Source: Verticiella sediminum (GTDB lineage Bacteria > Pseudomonadota > Gammaproteobacteria > Burkholderiales > Burkholderiaceae_B). From it: 33,848 nt of DNA. Of this stretch, positions 31,586 to 33,848 are shown one piece after another; position 1 is the stretch's first letter; every line of letters starts with the position of its first letter. The translations under genes and the position numbers were made by a program. The notes under the pieces are model-generated. The model did not search any database. It was not told the DNA's origin and was given only the letters and a program-made list of their open reading frames with translations. Where the stretch lies: positions 1-33,848 of the forward strand of contig NZ_VLTJ01000033.1 in the NCBI RefSeq assembly GCF_007558815.1, written 5' to 3'.

Positions 31586-33099
31586 GAGCGTGCTTGTCTC
31601 AGGTTGGCCGCGACCTGGGCCTGGATCTCCTTGCGGGAGACCTTGCCGTTGGCGGTGCGCGGCAGTTCGTCGAAGATGTGGACCGCCTTGGGTGCCTTGA
31701 CCGAGTCCAGGCTCGCCTTGACCCAGGCGGCCAGTGCCTGCGCGGTGACGGCGTCTGCGCCAGGGCGCAACTGCACGGCGGCATGCACGGCCTCGCCCCA
31801 GTGCGCGTCCTCGATGCCGAACACGGCGCAGTCGTAGACCGCGGGATGGGCGCCCAGCGCGGCCTCGACATCGCCCGGATAGACGTTGAACCCTCCGGTG
31901 ATGATGACGTCGCGGATGCGGTCCTTCAGGAACAGGAAGCCGCGCTCGTCCAGATAGCCGCCGTCCCCGGTGCGCAGCCAGCCGTCGCGCAACGCCTCGG
32001 CCGTCTTGTCCGGCTGCCGCCAATAGCCCGACATCACGAGGTCGCCGCGCACCACGATCTCGCCGGTCTCGCCGGCGGGCAGCAGGCGGCCGTCGGGCGC
32101 CATGATCGCCACCTCGGTCAGCAGGGTGGGGCGGCCGACCGACAGCAGGTTGCGCGGGTCGCGCGACTCCTCCACGCTCAGCGCACTGATCGCCGCGGGC
32201 GCCTCGGTCTGACCGTAGCCGGTGGTCAGCACGCCGAACACCTCGCGTGCCTGCAGGATCTTGTCGGCGCGCATGGGCGCCGCCGCGTAGGTGAAGTGGC
32301 GCAGCGCCGACCAGTCGCGCGCGCCCACGCCGGGCTCCTCCAGGAGCGTGTAGATCAGCGTGGGCGGCATGAAGACCGCCGTGATGCGCTCGCGCTCCAT
32401 CTGGTCCAGGACGTCGGCGGGGCGGGTCGAGCGCGGCAGGACGATGGTGCCGCCGCGGCCCAGCACCGGCAGCAGAAAGGTCGAGGTGCCGTGCGTGATG
32501 GAGGCTACCGCGAGATAGCGCGTGTCGGTGTCGGCACGCAGCGATTCCATCAGCGAGACCACGCAGGTGTTCCATGCGCGGTAGCTCTGCATCACGCCCT
32601 TGGGCAGCCCGGTGGTGCCGCCGGTGAATTTGATCGCCTGCGTCTCGGCCAGGTCGTGACGGATGCGTTCGGGCGGGACGTCGCCGTGCCGGGCCAGAGC
32701 CAGGTCGAAGCTGCGGTCAGCCTCGCCCGGCGCGTACTGCAGGGTCGCGACGCCGGCGCCGGCGACCTTCCCGGCCAGGCTCTCCTCCGCAATCACCAGC
32801 GCCGCCTCGGTGAAGGTCACGCTGCGCAGCAGTTCGGCACGTCCCGCTCGCGGATTGAGCGGCACCCAGATGCGTCCGGCGAGCAGGGTGCCGAACAGCG
32901 CCACGACGTGGGCGAAATGGTTGCCCGCGCAGATGGCGATGCGCGCGCGCGTATCGGGCGCCAGCGCCTGGATGGCGCTGGCCGCGGCGCGCACCCGGCC
33001 GGCCAGCGCAGCGTAGCTCAGGCTGCCTTCCGGCCCCTGCAACGCGGTGGCGTCGGGCCAGCGCTCGGCGGCGCGCAAGAAAAATTCGATGGGCTGCAT
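31582..33099 (-). CDS. AMP-forming acyl-CoA synthetase / acid-CoA ligase
   Basis: This is an ANL-superfamily ligase of 505 residues that activates a carboxylic acid to its CoA thioester through an acyl-AMP. Motifs are intact: FTGGTTGLPKGVMQS (P-loop, near residue 165), GYGQTEAP near 295, LRTGDGGYLDERGFLFLKDR near 385, and the C-terminal catalytic lysine in LPRTANGKVSRKE near 485. It starts 7 bases after the stop of a Bug receptor and its own stop overlaps the SDR start. The group suggests uptake and CoA-activation of one carboxylate, then reduction or oxidation and C-C cleavage. Chain type (fatty, aromatic or dicarboxylic) is not resolved. Confidence 0.93.
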   Translation of the reverse strand: MQPIEFFLRAAERWPDATALQGPEGSLSYAALAGRVRAAASAIQALAPDTRARIAICAGNHFAHVVALFGTLLAGRIWVPLNPRAGRAELLRSVTFTEAALVIAEESLAGKVAGAGVATLQYAPGEADRSFDLALARHGDVPPERIRHDLAETQAIKFTGGTTGLPKGVMQSYRAWNTCVVSLMESLRADTDTRYLAVASITHGTSTFLLPVLGRGGTIVLPRSTRPADVLDQMERERITAVFMPPTLIYTLLEEPGVGARDWSALRHFTYAAAPMRADKILQAREVFGVLTTGYGQTEAPAAISALSVEESRDPRNLLSVGRPTLLTEVAIMAPDGRLLPAGETGEIVVRGDLVMSGYWRQPDKTAEALRDGWLRTGDGGYLDERGFLFLKDRIRDVIITGGFNVYPGDVEAALGAHPAVYDCAVFGIEDAHWGEAVHAAVQLRPGADAVTAQALAAWVKASLDSVKAPKAVHIFDELPRTANGKVSRKEIQAQVAANLRQARS

Positions 33100-33106
33100 G
33101 TCGTGC

Positions 33107-33848
33107 TCACTCCGCCCTGGCGCCCGAGGCGCGGACCACGTCGGGCCAGCGCCGGGTCTCGGCCGCGACGAAGGCCCCGAATTCGCCGGCGTCCAGGGTG
33201 CTCGGCTCGGCGCCCAGCTCGGCCAGGCGGGCCGCCACGGCGGGGCTCTTCTGCGCTTCCCGGGTCGCCGTGTTGAGCCGCTCGACGATGTCCGCCGGCG
33301 TTCCGGCCGGCACGAACAGCCCCATCCACGCAATCGCCTCGTAGTCCGGCACGCCGGCCTCCCGCATCGTGGGCACGTCGGGCAGCGACGGCACTCGCTG
33401 CGGCCCGGTCACAGCCAGCGGGCGCAGGCGTCCGTCCTTGATCAAGGGCAGCGAGGTGCTCAGGTTGTCGAACATGAGATCGATGCGTCCGCCGATCAGG
33501 TCGGTGAGCGCGGGGCCGCCGCCGCGATAGGGCACGTGGGTCAGGTCGACGCCGGCCAGGTGCTTGTACATCTCACCCGACAAATGGATGCTGCTTCCGC
33601 TGCCGGACGATCCCATGTTGAGTGCGCCCGGCTTGCGCTTGGCGAGCGCCGTGAGTTCGGCCACGCTGCGCGCCGGCACATCGGGGTTCACGACCAGCAC
33701 GTTGGGCCCGGCCAACACCATCGCCACCGGTGTGAAGGCCTTGGCGGGGTCGTAGGGCAGGTTGCCGTACAGCGTCGGGTTGATCGCGTGCGTGCCGACG
33801 GTGCCGAGCAGCACGGTATAGCCGTCGGCCGCGGCCTCGGCGGCGGCG
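33107..33848 (-). CDS. Bug/TctC-family periplasmic solute receptor (N-terminus beyond the window)
   Basis: This is the C-terminal 246 or so residues of a Bug receptor; the signal peptide and first lobe start lie past base 33848. Family blocks visible are a DGYTVLLG-type end of the first conserved region, MGSSGSGSSIHLSGEMYKHL, LTHVPYRGGGPALTDLIGGRIDLMFDN and LPDVPTMREAGVPDYEA. It precedes the AMP-forming ligase by 7 bases on the same strand, so it probably binds the carboxylate that the ligase activates. It is the third Bug receptor in the window. Confidence 0.92.
   Translation of the reverse strand, partial: AAAEAAADGYTVLLGTVGTHAINPTLYGNLPYDPAKAFTPVAMVLAGPNVLVVNPDVPARSVAELTALAKRKPGALNMGSSGSGSSIHLSGEMYKHLAGVDLTHVPYRGGGPALTDLIGGRIDLMFDNLSTSLPLIKDGRLRPLAVTGPQRVPSLPDVPTMREAGVPDYEAIAWMGLFVPAGTPADIVERLNTATREAQKSPAVAARLAELGAEPSTLDAGEFGAFVAAETRRWPDVVRASGARAE

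Overview
The window is high-GC DNA from a betaproteobacterium, most likely an Alcaligenaceae member of the Bordetella/Achromobacter type. This rests on three periplasmic Bug/TctC-type receptors standing apart from any TctAB permease, on a catabolic and transport gene density typical of that family, and on a GC-rich intergenic repeat of a kind I remember from Burkholderiales. The lineage is inference, because the window has no rRNA or other phylogenetic marker. There are no tRNA or rRNA genes, insertion sequences, phage genes or CRISPR arrays.

Layout. (1) 1-7793, minus strand: a CoA-transferase (caiB-like), an acyl-CoA dehydrogenase fused in frame to an acryloyl-CoA-reductase-type MDR enzyme, a Bug receptor, then glycolate oxidase glcD, glcE and glcF (cut by the window edge). 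An 81-bp tandem repeat lies between glcD and glcE. A divergent LysR regulator (7935-8849) faces this block. (2) 8904-16358: a GntR/FCD regulator on the minus strand, then a tightly overlapping plus-strand operon: FAD-dependent D-amino-acid oxidase-type enzyme, fused HyuA-HyuB/5-oxoprolinase-type protein, Bug receptor and RidA-type imine deaminase. (3) 16609-19713: Rieske non-heme iron oxygenase, glutamine-synthetase-family ligase and [2Fe-2S] ferredoxin. (4) 19954-24648: a complete branched-chain-type ABC importer (SBP, two permeases, two ATPases). (5) 24714-30008: M20 amidohydrolase (minus), a second GntR/FCD regulator, and a complete polar-amino-acid-type ABC importer. (6) 30069-33848, minus strand: Bug receptor (cut by the edge), AMP-forming acyl-CoA ligase, SDR and citryl-CoA-lyase/citrate-synthase-fold protein.

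The most striking feature is regulatory. Four -24/-12 (sigma-54) promoter matches with correct GG-N10-GC spacing precede the oxidase/oxoprolinase operon, the Rieske/GS/ferredoxin operon, the M20 amidohydrolase and the polar-amino-acid ABC operon. TGYATRCA-type palindromes lie at or near each promoter and are plausible GntR operators. In two intergenic regions these palindromes have almost the same layout (a 41-42 bp pair, then about 160 bp later a 10-bp pair). TGGTGC/GCACCA half-sites like those of NtrC also cluster there.

Working model (inference): regions 2-5 form one nitrogen-responsive regulon for importing and breaking down a nitrogenous organic compound. An ATP-dependent ligase of the gamma-glutamyl-amine synthetase type would condition an amine. 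A Rieske oxygenase fed by the ferredoxin would oxidise it. The M20 enzyme and the oxoprolinase-like protein would open amide or lactam bonds, possibly recycling 5-oxoproline. The flavin oxidase would release an imine that RidA hydrolyses. The substrate cannot be named from sequence.
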